Part shown: positions 16,529 through 25,394 of the stretch, piece after piece
How positions within the stretch are numbered: position 1 is the first letter of the stretch
How the letters are laid out: each line of letters starts with the position of its first letter
DNA from: UBA4207 sp964352405
Lineage (GTDB): Bacteria > Bdellovibrionota > Bacteriovoracia > Bacteriovoracales > Bacteriovoracaceae
Assembly (NCBI GenBank): GCA_964352405.1
Contig: CAYGRY010000001.1
Span: forward strand, 105,262 to 169,261
Direction: 5' to 3'
Length of the DNA stretch: 64,000 bases
The notes under the pieces: generated by a model
Seen by the model: only the letters and a program-made list of their open reading frames with translations
The model's database searches: none
What the model was told of the DNA's origin: nothing
Translations under genes and position numbers: made by a program

Positions 16529-17947
16529 ATGATCAATTTTAAAAATAGCTATGAGTCTCTTCCTTCACGCTTTTATGCAAAAAGTACACCTGCAATATTT
16601 AAAAATCCTAGACTTATTTGTTTCAATGACGATTTAGCAAACAACGTCCTTAATATTGATACTTCAAATCTATCTGATTTAGAAAAAGCACATTATTTTA
16701 GCGGTCAAAAAATTTTCGACGATGCAAGTATGATTTCAACGGCGTACTCCGGTCATCAATTCGGACATTTCAACCCAACTCTTGGAGACGGGCGTGCCAC
16801 TTTAATTGGTGAGATTCAAAACAAAGAGAATCAACGTTTTGATATTCAGCTTAAAGGTTCGGGCCCAACTCTCTACTCAAGACAAGGGGATGGACTCTCC
16901 GCTCTTGGACCAGTACTTAGAGAGTATATCGTGAGTGAGGCTATGCATTCCCTTGGAGTTCCAACAACACGCTCTCTATGTGCCGTAGAAACTTCAAAGG
17001 ATGTTTACCGTGAACAAATCCAACCTGGTGGAGTTTTAACTAGAGTGGCTAAGAGTCATATAAGAATTGGAACCTTTGAATACTTTGCTTCGCGAGGTGA
17101 TCTTGATGGACTTCGTATTTTAGCAGACTACGCAATCGAGCGACACTACCCTAACCTTATAAATCAATCCGACAAATACCTTGGATTTGTTAATGCTGCA
17201 GCTTTAAATTGGTCAGCTCTAATAGCTAAATGGATGTCAGTCGGTTTTATCCATGGAGTAATGAACACAGATAATATGTCGATCTGTGGAGAAACCATCG
17301 ACTTTGGCCCATGTGCTTTTATGGATACATTTAAGGCTAATCAAGTTTATAGCTTCATCGATCGTCATGGTAGATACGCCTATAATAATCAAATCAATAT
17401 TGGGAAGTGGAATTTAGCAAGATTCGCAAGCGCCATCCTTCCATTAATTGATAAAGATGAAAATCTTGCGATAAAAAAAACGAATGATAAGCTTGAAATG
17501 CTCTACCCTTTGTATGATCAAGAATATATTAAACTAATGTCTGCAAAGCTTGGAATCATCGACTCTCACGAAGAAAGCACTCAAGTGGTAAACCAATGGC
17601 TGAAGTTTTTAGAGGAAAATAATCTCGACTTCACCCTAAGCTTTTATAGACTCAGCAACGAGATCGAATTTTTCGATGAATTTACAGATTTTTGTGAACT
17701 TAATAATAAAAGGCTCAGCCTCATTAAGAATAAAGAAAAATCTATTGAATCAATGCGACTGCTAAATCCCTGTCTCATTCCAAGAAATCATCAAATAGAG
17801 AAAGTCATTCAAACAGGTCTTATGGGTGACTATAGTCTTTTTCATCAAATGAATGCTGCGCTTAAAGATCCATGGCAACCCAATGATCAATTTGGATTGC
17901 CACCGCTTCCAGATGAAATTATTCAAAATACGTTTTGTGGTACTTAA
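16529..17947 (+). CDS. selO: SelO-family protein adenylyltransferase (YdiU)
   Basis: Pseudokinase-fold enzyme of 472 residues that transfers AMP to proteins. Visible family motifs: SGHQFGHFNPTLGDGRA, IQLKGSGPTLYSR (Lys109), RTS-type segment TRSLCAVETSKDVYRE, HGVMNTDNMS (Asp248) and IDFGPCAFMD (Asp258), which are the nucleotide/metal-binding residues of the family. It ends FCGT, so one Cys remains near the C-terminus where SelO has its redox-active Cys or Sec. SelO AMPylation is linked to redox stress. Confidence 0.95.
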   Translation: MINFKNSYESLPSRFYAKSTPAIFKNPRLICFNDDLANNVLNIDTSNLSDLEKAHYFSGQKIFDDASMISTAYSGHQFGHFNPTLGDGRATLIGEIQNKENQRFDIQLKGSGPTLYSRQGDGLSALGPVLREYIVSEAMHSLGVPTTRSLCAVETSKDVYREQIQPGGVLTRVAKSHIRIGTFEYFASRGDLDGLRILADYAIERHYPNLINQSDKYLGFVNAAALNWSALIAKWMSVGFIHGVMNTDNMSICGETIDFGPCAFMDTFKANQVYSFIDRHGRYAYNNQINIGKWNLARFASAILPLIDKDENLAIKKTNDKLEMLYPLYDQEYIKLMSAKLGIIDSHEESTQVVNQWLKFLEENNLDFTLSFYRLSNEIEFFDEFTDFCELNNKRLSLIKNKEKSIESMRLLNPCLIPRNHQIEKVIQTGLMGDYSLFHQMNAALKDPWQPNDQFGLPPLPDEIIQNTFCGT

Positions 17948-17953
17948 TTGAGA

Positions 17954-18199
17954 TTATTCTTTTGTTTTCAATTGAGATTCATTTTCTTGTATAAACTCTA
18001 GAATATCTTCTTTCTTATCTAATAATCTAGTCCACTGCTCTTGATACAAAGTGACAGGAAATCTGCCAAGTCCATAAGCCGAAACCGCACCTTTTTGTGA
18101 GACTTTGAAAAAGATGTCTTTAGACTTCTTTTTATCTTGTTTTAGCTTTTCGTTTTCTTGCTTTAATCTCTCAATTTCTTTTTGAAGGTCTTCACTCAT
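17954..18199 (-). CDS. Small conserved coiled-coil protein, 81 aa
   Basis: N-terminal third is a Lys/Glu coiled coil (LQKEIERLKQENEKLKQ); the rest has the compact motif QKGAVSAYGLGRFPVTLY followed by EQWTRLLD. I recall this second part as a widespread uncharacterised family but cannot name a function. It is cytoplasmic with no signal peptide and converges on selO with 6 bases between stops. Confidence 0.75.
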   Translation of the reverse strand: MSEDLQKEIERLKQENEKLKQDKKKSKDIFFKVSQKGAVSAYGLGRFPVTLYQEQWTRLLDKKEDILEFIQENESQLKTKE

Positions 18200-18377
18200 A
18201 GATAACTCCTATTTATTTTTAATACATTCATGATACCGAACACTTAACTTCAAAGGCCATCAAGACTCTATATGGCAATAAATATGGGCATGACCTTTCT
18301 TCTAAGTATAGGAAAATAAAAGAATACTAGATCAAACTCATCAATTTTAGGTAATACGCCAATAGGGGTTTATCTTT

Positions 18378-18396
18378 ATTAATATATTATATTAAT
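18378..18396. promoter_or_regulatory. AT-only 19-base palindrome upstream of secreted protein gene
   Basis: Perfect dyad ATTAATATA-T-TATATTAAT, 21 bases before the TTG start at 18418. It overlaps plausible -10 sequences and could be an operator, but pure AT dyads arise by chance in such DNA. The rest of the 218-base gap shows nothing else clear. Confidence 0.3.
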
Positions 18397-18417
18397 GATG
18401 AATTTGCTGAGGTTCAC

Positions 18418-18873
18418 TTGAAAAAGAAACTTACACTCGTATTGATACTTTCCTCTGTTTTGTTTTTATCCTCCAAAAGTTACTCCAAAGAAATGACAAA
18501 TAAAACAGATCGAAAAATGCAAAAGCTCTTTGCTACTCAGATCGAAAATCAGTACACAAGAGAATTCAAATACAATATTCAAACCTTCAATTCAAAAAAT
18601 CACACCGTTGGAAGTATCGCAAAGCTAAGTAAGAATCTTCCAGAGTATCAAGCCTATGCTGGATTAAAACTTCCTCAGATCAAACTTCAAGAAAATATCG
18701 CATCGATAACGATTGGAAATAGTAAAATTACTTTTAGTCCAGACTCACTTTTTGACGGATACGTTCTAATCAATGAATCAAAAGTTAATATCCGCCATGT
18801 TGAATATAAAAATATTGAAAAAGCATTAATGAATACTAAGAAAACTAGTTTAACAATTCAATTATTGACTTGA
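18418..18873 (+). CDS. Secreted protein of unknown function (possible N-terminal half)
   Basis: Protein of 151 residues starting at TTG with TGAGG 5 bases upstream. MKKKLTLVLILSSVLFLSSKSYS is a signal peptide; the remainder is mixed helix and strand with no motif I recognise. The stop codon TGA overlaps the TTG start of the next frame, and the two frames join naturally if a single T is added near 18870 (see findings), so this may be the first part of one gene of about 360 residues. Confidence 0.65.
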   Translation: MKKKLTLVLILSSVLFLSSKSYSKEMTNKTDRKMQKLFATQIENQYTREFKYNIQTFNSKNHTVGSIAKLSKNLPEYQAYAGLKLPQIKLQENIASITIGNSKITFSPDSLFDGYVLINESKVNIRHVEYKNIEKALMNTKKTSLTIQLLT

Positions 18874-19493
18874 TTATAGCTCAAGCAAAGGCTGAACAGG
18901 ATAAATTCGAGGTTCTCATCTTTAGCACTGTCATTGCCATTAATTACGATTTCAACACCTCGTGGTGTTTCTTTGAAAGTTGTGACAAAGAAAAAGGCCG
19001 AAGAAATTTTGATACAGTAATGCGAGAGATGTCAAAGCAAGCTCAAGACTGTGAACTCTATGGCGTAGAGCCTTCAGTTTTAGATGATATGGCCGAATTC
19101 GGTACTAATCAAAATATGAAAGATGATCTCTCTGAAAAACTTGAAGAAGCATTTAGTGATTACTCAGTTAATGAATTAACTTGTCAACGATTTGTTGAAA
19201 ACTACCATCAGGATGAAGTCAAAGCACGTACATCACGAGTTGAGCGCAGAGGTTATGGTGGGGTTTTATCAGATCAGGCTGAAGAAAATAGAATAACTAA
19301 CGAAAAAGATTTTAATACCTACGTCACGAGTGTATGTCAGCCATATGTTGATTTAAGAAATTGTCTAGTTAAGGAACATCGACAGGCGCAATCTGTTCAC
19401 GATAATGCTCGAGGAGCCGGAAAAGCTGGTGCTTGGAGACAATATGAAGAAGCCTATAAGCCTGAAGCTAGAACTGGTTCAACTCGACGTTAG
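18870..19493 (+). CDS. Cys-containing protein of unknown function (possible C-terminal half)
   Basis: Frame of 207 residues beginning at a TTG that overlaps the previous stop. It has no signal peptide of its own, yet it carries seven Cys residues (SWCFFESC, AQDCELYG, NELTCQRF, TSVCQPYV, RNCLV), which fits an exported protein. The start IIAQAKAEQDKFEVLIF continues smoothly from the end of the preceding frame. Either a coupled second gene or the tail of a frameshifted single gene. The 3' end overlaps the convergent gene by 26 bases. Confidence 0.6.
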   Translation: MIIAQAKAEQDKFEVLIFSTVIAINYDFNTSWCFFESCDKEKGRRNFDTVMREMSKQAQDCELYGVEPSVLDDMAEFGTNQNMKDDLSEKLEEAFSDYSVNELTCQRFVENYHQDEVKARTSRVERRGYGGVLSDQAEENRITNEKDFNTYVTSVCQPYVDLRNCLVKEHRQAQSVHDNARGAGKAGAWRQYEEAYKPEARTGSTRR

Positions 19494-20112
19494 GCGAATC
19501 AAAGATATGATCAAAGTACTTTTGGTCTTCTGCCTCAATCATAGCGTAAAGATAGCTTTTATAATGCTCTAAATGAGTATTCATATCGCTTATTAAATAA
19601 TGAAGACGATACTCAAATCGCTTATCACCTAAGTATTTATTCCAAAAATCTAATTTAAATGTTTCTTCAATTTCTTTAAAAAACCTTAACTGCATTTTCT
19701 TGAGTTCTTCATCATGGAAAAACATATAACCATGTTCGAGATCATGAATAAAAAATTCCAAGCAATCATCTTTATGCAGTATTGGTTGAAAGTCTTGCTG
19801 GATCTTCATGGTAACTGGTCTGATTCCTTGTGATTGCCACGAAAGGACTTCATTAGGCGTCAATATTGTATTCACAAGTTTGAAGTCCCACTCTCCTAAG
19901 CACCAGTTCTTTAACGCATCTGTAGCCTTAGATCTAACTTTTTTAAAAACAAATTGATGCAAAAGCTTTGAGGCATCTTCGCTTTCGGCAAAGGCTCGTT
20001 CTAATTTTTTATTGGGATACTTTTTAAGGTGGTAATAAATGAAGAAATACGACGCCATCGAGGCATCGTTGAGATTACCGTTTTTCCATTCATTAAATCG
20101 AGATTCAATCAT
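19468..20112 (-). CDS. Conserved-looking helical protein with HDLEH motif
   Basis: Protein of about 214 residues, mostly helical, without signal peptide. LEFFIHDLEHGYMFFHDEE and DMNTHLEHYKSYLY supply clustered His/Glu/Asp residues that could bind metal. I do not recognise the family. The ATG at 20112 overlaps the stop of the DD-peptidase gene by 8 bases, so it is translationally coupled to it; the alternative start is a TTG two codons earlier. Confidence 0.7.
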   Translation of the reverse strand: MIESRFNEWKNGNLNDASMASYFFIYYHLKKYPNKKLERAFAESEDASKLLHQFVFKKVRSKATDALKNWCLGEWDFKLVNTILTPNEVLSWQSQGIRPVTMKIQQDFQPILHKDDCLEFFIHDLEHGYMFFHDEELKKMQLRFFKEIEETFKLDFWNKYLGDKRFEYRLHYLISDMNTHLEHYKSYLYAMIEAEDQKYFDHIFDSPNVELNQF

Positions 20113-20899
20113 TAACAAGCTTATAGTTTGCTCTTACAAGCTCATCAATTCTTTTTCGCTCGACTTGAAGGCTTGTCTTGATAAAGTCTGATAGAACACA
20201 GAAGATAATCGTACCGTTATCCGTTTCAACAAAGCCAGAAAGGGCAGCTGTTCGATTTAAAGTACCTGTCTTAGCAAAAACTTTTCCTTTCAAATCTAGA
20301 AGTCTACTTCTTAAAGTTCCATTTTCACCTGGTGTCGCAAGAAGGTCTCTAAAGACCTCATACTGCGAGCTGGCATAGATCAATTCCAACAATTGAATTT
20401 GGACACCACAGGTCGATTTATTTGAATAGCTTAGGCCTGAACCATCGGCAACTCTAAATGTTTCAGAATTAATGGTTAGGCCTTGGAGTGAATAATAGTC
20501 TTCCATATCACTAGGCTTACCCAAGAGATCTAATGTCGCTTGTGCCATCGCATTGGAACTCGTCTTAAGCATTAAAGAGAGATAATCTAACTCTCTAATA
20601 CCCTCTTGTAGTGCCCACCAACCAGTAAAGAGCTTCATGGTTGAAGCGGGCTTAACTAATGAGTCAAAGTTTTGAATCGCTAGGACTTGCCTGGTGCCAT
20701 CATTCTTCACCACTTTAAAGATATGAGAAAGAATCGGGCCAGTTGATTTGGAATCATAATCTGGATCGGTATCAGGGCGTAAGAACTCAGGCGAATCTTC
20801 ATAAGACTTTAATGATTCTAAGTTAGTGCTCGCGAAACTTGAATTTAGGTTAAAACTCAAAAGCGCTAAACACAGACATAGTAATTTTATAAAACTCAT
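20105..20899 (-). CDS. Compact S13/PBP4-type D-Ala-D-Ala carboxypeptidase
   Basis: Periplasmic penicillin-binding enzyme of 264 residues with signal peptide ending SSFA. All three motifs are present: SxxK in PASTMK (Ser86, Lys89), SxN in TSSNAM (114-116) and KTG (210-212). VADGSGLSYSNKSTC is the segment that follows SxN in S13/PBP4 enzymes. SxxK and SxN are only about 27 residues apart, so the large insertion domains of PBP4 (usual length about 450-480) are missing. It should trim peptidoglycan stem peptides. Confidence 0.85.
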   Translation of the reverse strand: MSFIKLLCLCLALLSFNLNSSFASTNLESLKSYEDSPEFLRPDTDPDYDSKSTGPILSHIFKVVKNDGTRQVLAIQNFDSLVKPASTMKLFTGWWALQEGIRELDYLSLMLKTSSNAMAQATLDLLGKPSDMEDYYSLQGLTINSETFRVADGSGLSYSNKSTCGVQIQLLELIYASSQYEVFRDLLATPGENGTLRSRLLDLKGKVFAKTGTLNRTAALSGFVETDNGTIIFCVLSDFIKTSLQVERKRIDELVRANYKLVND

Positions 20900-20987
20900 A
20901 AACAGTCCTTTTTAGTGGAAGCCTAGCCTATAAGATTCAAAAACGATTGAAATGACACATCGCCCACAAGGGATGAAAATTCTACAA

Positions 20988-21911
20988 TTATTTGGCTTTC
21001 TTAGCTCTAAATAGCTGAAATGCTTTTATTAATAAGTCGATTAAATATCCCAAGAAAAGACCCAAGACTATATTAATAGAGCTGATCACAAACCAGCTCA
21101 AAAGAGCTGAGGTCTCATTAATCATCGTTGCTAGACTTTCTTGAATCACTGCAATGGAATGAACCCCGTGAACGATAATACCAAAACCAACTAATAGCAT
21201 GGCCAAGGTTCCTACATAACTTAAAAGGCTTAGAAAACTCGGCATCATTTTGACAACGAAAGCACCACTTTTTTGAACAAAAGAGTGAAAATTACCTTTG
21301 GCAAAATATAACCCGATATCATCAGCCTTCACTATTAAACCAACAACACCATAAACAACTAGAGTTAACAAAATACCTACACCGAGCATGACACTGGCCT
21401 GCTTAACGAACGATTCGCTCAGTACATTTGAATAGGTAATCGCGACAATTTCAGCTGATAAAATAAGATCAGTTCTTACGGCACTAGCAATTCTTTTTTT
21501 CTCCAATGCAACAAGATCGACTTCAGATTCTAAATCTTCAATAACATGTTTTTTAGAGGAAAATAGCGAATGAACTTTTTCATATCCCTCAAAACAAAGA
21601 TAGGCACCTCCCAGCATCAAAAGTGGAGTAATACTCCACGGCAGAAAGTGTCCTAAAATTAGTGCTGCAGGGGAAAGAATAAATGTTTTATTAATAAGTG
21701 ATTTTTTGGCAATCGACCAAATGATGAATACTTCTCTGTCTGGCGATAAACCAATAACATATTTTGGTGTTACGGCGGCATCGTCAATAAGAATGCCTGA
21801 AACCTTGCCACTCGTTTTTGCAACCTGTGTAGAAACATCATCAAGTGAAGCAGCACTTGCTTTAACAAGGGCGGAGACATCATCTAATAGTGCTAATAGT
21901 CCAGAGCTCAT
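20988..21911 (-). CDS. DUF808 (YedI-like) membrane protein
   Basis: Protein of 307 residues starting MSSGLLALLDDVSALVKASA, with VAKTSGKVSGILIDDAAVTP and LGGAYLCFEGYEKV, all characteristic of the DUF808/YedI family, and about six membrane helices. It is an inner-membrane protein of unknown function. It follows the FecR-domain gene by 16 bases, probably in one operon. Confidence 0.93.
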   Translation of the reverse strand: MSSGLLALLDDVSALVKASAASLDDVSTQVAKTSGKVSGILIDDAAVTPKYVIGLSPDREVFIIWSIAKKSLINKTFILSPAALILGHFLPWSITPLLMLGGAYLCFEGYEKVHSLFSSKKHVIEDLESEVDLVALEKKRIASAVRTDLILSAEIVAITYSNVLSESFVKQASVMLGVGILLTLVVYGVVGLIVKADDIGLYFAKGNFHSFVQKSGAFVVKMMPSFLSLLSYVGTLAMLLVGFGIIVHGVHSIAVIQESLATMINETSALLSWFVISSINIVLGLFLGYLIDLLIKAFQLFRAKKAK

Positions 21912-21927
21912 AAGATTATCTTACTTA

Positions 21928-22518
21928 CTATAAGTCTATAGGTATACCCATTTCCTTAAAGCTATCTATGGTCATCTTCATCATCATATCACTGGCTTCG
22001 TGTTTGGAAATAGTTTTGTCTGTTGAAGAAAATGCATCCTCACCTTTTGCCACAAGCACTTCATTTTTTTTATTTCTCATAGCAACAGATCCTTCACAGA
22101 CGCAAAGATATGTTTCTTTCGGTTTTACCTCAACCATAAACTTAGTACCACGAACGCCCATGGCAGCAGTTTTCGTTTTCACATAAAATTTTCTTTTTTG
22201 ACTCTTTTCGATACTTACAAAAATTTTACCTTTAACGAGTTCTACTAGCGTTTGGCCGCCGATTTTCTTTTCTTGTTTATTTACAAATAGCTCTCCATCT
22301 CTAAGCAAGATAACTTCTTCATGAAATAACTTAATTTGAATAAAAGATGATTTACCTTTAGCAATAATTCTATCACCTTCTTTCACATCAATAATTCCGT
22401 TTTTTACGACTGAAATATTATTGAGCTTAACATCTCCATTAACACGCATGACTTGAGCCTCAAAAGCGTAGAGGAATTGCGAGGTAAATATTAAGCATAA
22501 CAAGAGAATTTGCTTCAC
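21928..22518 (-). CDS. Periplasmic FecR-domain protein
   Basis: Protein of 196 residues with signal peptide MKQILLLCLIFTSQFLYA, an early region resembling LysM/FecR-type strands (VNGDVKLNNISVV, VKEGDRIIAKGKSSFIQI) and the FecR core VKTKTAAMGVRGTKFMVEV. It lacks the cytoplasmic and membrane parts of true FecR sigma regulators, so it is a soluble periplasmic protein of unknown role, not a sigma regulator. Confidence 0.85.
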   Translation of the reverse strand: MKQILLLCLIFTSQFLYAFEAQVMRVNGDVKLNNISVVKNGIIDVKEGDRIIAKGKSSFIQIKLFHEEVILLRDGELFVNKQEKKIGGQTLVELVKGKIFVSIEKSQKRKFYVKTKTAAMGVRGTKFMVEVKPKETYLCVCEGSVAMRNKKNEVLVAKGEDAFSSTDKTISKHEASDMMMKMTIDSFKEMGIPIDL

Positions 22519-22600
22519 GTGTGTCTCACCTTTTTAAGTTAGTCTTTATAATAGGTGAACAAAATTTGATGATTATTACAAGAAAAATAGGCTAGCAATT

Positions 22601-23344
22601 CTAGTAAGTTACTTCCGCTTGGGCCTTTGCTTTAAGACAAAGCTCAATTTCGTCCGTGGTTATGAAGTCTACTTTTCTCTTGTGATACTTTAATAGTCTT
22701 TCATAGTCGTTAACTGTCCAAACTCCATTTTCATGACCAAGAATTCGTGCCAGCCAAGTAAATGGCTTAAGTGGAAAATGGACATTCATGCCTCGAGACC
22801 AAGCAAAAAATGGAATAAACTTGCTAAGCCTTAAAGACTGAGACTCCGGTATAAAATCTCTGGCAATTTGCAAGAACTTCAAACGAAAAGAGATAAATCT
22901 CAAACGCGTAAAGTCCACACCTGAATTTTCAACAACATTTTTAAAAAGATGACTTGGCTTATCTTTAAGCTCAACAAAGTATAGACCTTTATAATTTGCC
23001 GTCTGACGAAGTAGTTCTTCAAGACTAACTAAATGCTGGCCGTCTTTAAGTCGACAATACTGAGAAATCTCAGACCAAAGAAGATTTTTCACTTTGATAT
23101 TAGCAGGACAATCGAGTGAGTCATCTACCACTCTCTCTAGAGTGCTATCATGTAAAAGAAATGGAACACCGTCTTTAGAATGGTGAATATCAAACTCAAC
23201 ACCATCTGCTCCTGCATCAATGGCATTAATGACTGAATCTAATGAATTCTCTACAGCTTCTTTTAAGTAACCACGGTGAGCGATACAATCAGCCGCGTAA
23301 GAGTTAAAAGTGGCTATAGCCATCAAAAAAAAATAAATTTTCAT
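22601..23344 (-). CDS. Glycerophosphodiester phosphodiesterase, periplasmic
   Basis: GDPD-family TIM-barrel enzyme of 247 residues with signal peptide MKIYFFLMAIATFNSYA. CIAHRGYLKEAVENS holds the catalytic HR and the metal-binding EN, DGVEFDIHHSKDG the ExD and His, and the barrel ends with GVWTVNDY. It hydrolyses glycerophosphodiesters to glycerol-3-phosphate and an alcohol, useful for consuming phospholipid breakdown products. Confidence 0.9.
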   Translation of the reverse strand: MKIYFFLMAIATFNSYAADCIAHRGYLKEAVENSLDSVINAIDAGADGVEFDIHHSKDGVPFLLHDSTLERVVDDSLDCPANIKVKNLLWSEISQYCRLKDGQHLVSLEELLRQTANYKGLYFVELKDKPSHLFKNVVENSGVDFTRLRFISFRLKFLQIARDFIPESQSLRLSKFIPFFAWSRGMNVHFPLKPFTWLARILGHENGVWTVNDYERLLKYHKRKVDFITTDEIELCLKAKAQAEVTY

Positions 23345-23430
23345 GCTATGCAGCTATCATGACAAAAGCTGGAAGACTACTGATAAATAGTGAACGACAT
23401 GCTAGCTTTATAAGTATGCAAAATCATAAT

Positions 23431-24069
23431 ATGGACCTTACAAAGAAAGTCGTCATTAAAACGCATGATCTTGAATGGCAGCCGTCGCCTATGCCTGGAG
23501 TGCTTAGAAAGCCTTTAGAGAGACTTCATAAAGAAACAGGGCATACATCATCACTCGTTCAATATGCCCCCAAATCAAGTTTTAAGACCCACGGTCACCC
23601 ACTTGGTGAAGAGATCTATGTCCTTAAGGGAACATTCAGCGACGAAAGCGGTGACTATCCCCAAGGGAGTTATTTAAGAAATCCCCCGAACAGCTCCCAT
23701 ACGCCATTTAGTTCAGAGGGCTGTACTCTGCTCGTAAAATTAAACCAATTTGATTCTCGAGACGTTAAAACAATAAGAATCAAACCTTCACCAAATGACT
23801 GGAGAGCTGGTCACGGTAATTTAAAAGTTTTACCGTTACATCAATTTGAAACTCAGGGCACCGCTCTTGTATTTTGGCCTAAAGGCGAAAGATTTATTCC
23901 TCACCGTCATATTGGCGGTGAAGAGATATTTGTTATCTCGGGAGTTTTTCAAGATGAATTTGATCAATATCCCGAATATACTTGGATAAGAAGCCCTCAC
24001 CTATCAACCCATCATCCGTTTGTAGAAGAAGATACGTTGATTTTTGTCAAAACAGGACACTTACAATGA
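23431..24069 (+). CDS. Double-cupin ChrR-like protein
   Basis: Two cupin domains in about 212 residues: the first holds FKTHGHPLGEEIYVLKGTF, the second IPHRHIGGEEIFVISGVFQDE, each with the HxH...E metal set of ChrR-type anti-sigma cupins. No zinc anti-sigma domain precedes them, so it may be an enzyme or stress-sensing cupin. The start is uncertain: ATG 23431 (MDLTKKVVIKTHDLEW) fits the usual N-terminus, with longer options at 23416 and 23359; none has a good ribosome site. It overlaps the GNAT gene by 4 bases (ATGA). Confidence 0.8.
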   Translation: MDLTKKVVIKTHDLEWQPSPMPGVLRKPLERLHKETGHTSSLVQYAPKSSFKTHGHPLGEEIYVLKGTFSDESGDYPQGSYLRNPPNSSHTPFSSEGCTLLVKLNQFDSRDVKTIRIKPSPNDWRAGHGNLKVLPLHQFETQGTALVFWPKGERFIPHRHIGGEEIFVISGVFQDEFDQYPEYTWIRSPHLSTHHPFVEEDTLIFVKTGHLQ

Positions 24070-24608
24070 ACGATAGATCAGTCGTTTTATTAGACGAATC
24101 GAAGCTTGAAAATTACGTCGATTACCTTCACCAACACATGAGTGAATCAGGTTTAAATGGAAACCACATCTATACTCCGTTTCCATTAAATTATGAGCAC
24201 CCTAAAGAAGTGATGCTTAAAAATATTGGAGATAATATTAAAAAGCCTTTTGAGGCTACAAGATGGGAGAGAACTTTCATCTGTCTGGATGGAGTTGATA
24301 TCGTTGCTCATGCTGCTCTTAAGGGGCATTATCTAGATGCGGCCTTGCATCGATGTGAGGTTGGACTCGGAATGAATCAAGCAGTTCGAGGTCAAGGACT
24401 TGGTGAAAGAATGATGGAACATTCAATAGAGTGGTTAAAAGCAAACTCGCCTATTGAATATATTGATCTCTACGTCTTTTCTCACAATCATGCCGCAATT
24501 AAGCTTTATACAAAATTAGGTTTTAGTCACGTGGGAGTCAATAAAGATATGTTCCGAATTAATGGACAAACTATTGATGACAACAGAATGACATTAAAAC
24601 TAAGGTAA
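24066..24608 (+). CDS. GNAT-family N-acetyltransferase
   Basis: Protein of 180 residues with the acetyl-CoA loop AVRGQGLGERMMEHSIEWLK (motif A RGxGxG) and the C-terminal signature LYVFSHNHAAIKLYTKLGFSHVG. It acetylates an amine of an unknown small molecule or protein. The start is the ATG at 24066 coupled to the cupin stop; the frame open from 23982 overlaps cupin coding sequence and is not the start. The HNH gene begins 5 bases after its stop. Confidence 0.92.
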   Translation: MNDRSVVLLDESKLENYVDYLHQHMSESGLNGNHIYTPFPLNYEHPKEVMLKNIGDNIKKPFEATRWERTFICLDGVDIVAHAALKGHYLDAALHRCEVGLGMNQAVRGQGLGERMMEHSIEWLKANSPIEYIDLYVFSHNHAAIKLYTKLGFSHVGVNKDMFRINGQTIDDNRMTLKLR

Positions 24609-24613
24609 TATGT

Positions 24614-25282
24614 TTGGAACTTTCAAAACATAAATCACATAGAAATCAGAAATATCTAAGTTGGCTTAGAGAGCAAAGTTGCGTTGTTTCAAATAAGAAA
24701 GCTGAATGTGCGCACCATATACGATTAGGGACCAATGGTGGAACTGGAATAAAGCCATCAGATTATTTTTGCTTGCCACTCATTAATGAATACCATACGA
24801 CAGGCTCACTTGCTCTTCATATGATTGGAGAGGAAACCTTTTTGAAACAGTTTGAAATAGATCCGGTTTCACTTTTTATAAAATATTTAAAGGATTATTT
24901 AGCTACACAATATGACATTCTTTATTCACTTGATCGGAAAGACAAAAAAAAGTGCTTAGCTGAGTTGATAGAAATTATCGAAACTAAGAATGTAAAAAAA
25001 ACAAAGAAAAAGACTGTTTCAAAGACAAAAACCAAAATACCGAAAATTAAAACTGAAAAAGAAAAAGAGTTTTATGAAGTCGCAAAGGCCATGAAACGTG
25101 CGAATGATAAAGAGTTAAGGGATAAACTCAAACAAGAAACAGACCCAAAACAAAGTGAATTCTACCAAAAGGCAAAAGAAGCTCTGAAGCTAAAACAAAA
25201 AGATTATCGAGATAAAAATAAAAAGAAAGTTTCAGAATTTAGAAAAAAACTTGCAAAAAAATTAAAAAAGAAAGCTAAGTAA
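24614..25282 (+). CDS. Ref/DUF968-like HNH nuclease domain with lysine-rich tail
   Basis: Protein of 222 residues starting at TTG with AAGGTAA upstream. Residues 20-85 resemble the HNH fold of phage RecA-dependent (Ref-type) nucleases: SCVVSNKKAECAHHIRL, GTGIKPSDYFCLPL, then EYHTTGSLALH with the metal His. Two of the usual zinc-ribbon Cys are changed (C-x2-S at 23-26). Residues 110-222 are a Lys-rich helical tail with an internal repeat of about 30 residues (EFYEVAKAMKRANDKELRDK and EFYQKAKEALKLKQKDYRDK), looking like a histone-H1-type DNA-binding arm. Confidence 0.75.
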   Translation: MELSKHKSHRNQKYLSWLREQSCVVSNKKAECAHHIRLGTNGGTGIKPSDYFCLPLINEYHTTGSLALHMIGEETFLKQFEIDPVSLFIKYLKDYLATQYDILYSLDRKDKKKCLAELIEIIETKNVKKTKKKTVSKTKTKIPKIKTEKEKEFYEVAKAMKRANDKELRDKLKQETDPKQSEFYQKAKEALKLKQKDYRDKNKKKVSEFRKKLAKKLKKKAK

Positions 25283-25394
25283 CTGACAAAACGAAGATTT
25301 GACGCACTTGACCTGAGCATCTCGTCAAACTTACGTTTAGACGTATATCGCCAATTTATGAGACAATACCCAAAATTTTTACAAGGAATTAAAA

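Noticed and set aside
21928..22518. FecR-type sigma regulator system
   Set aside because: The protein has the FecR core but neither a cytoplasmic anti-sigma segment nor a membrane helix, and no sigma gene is adjacent.
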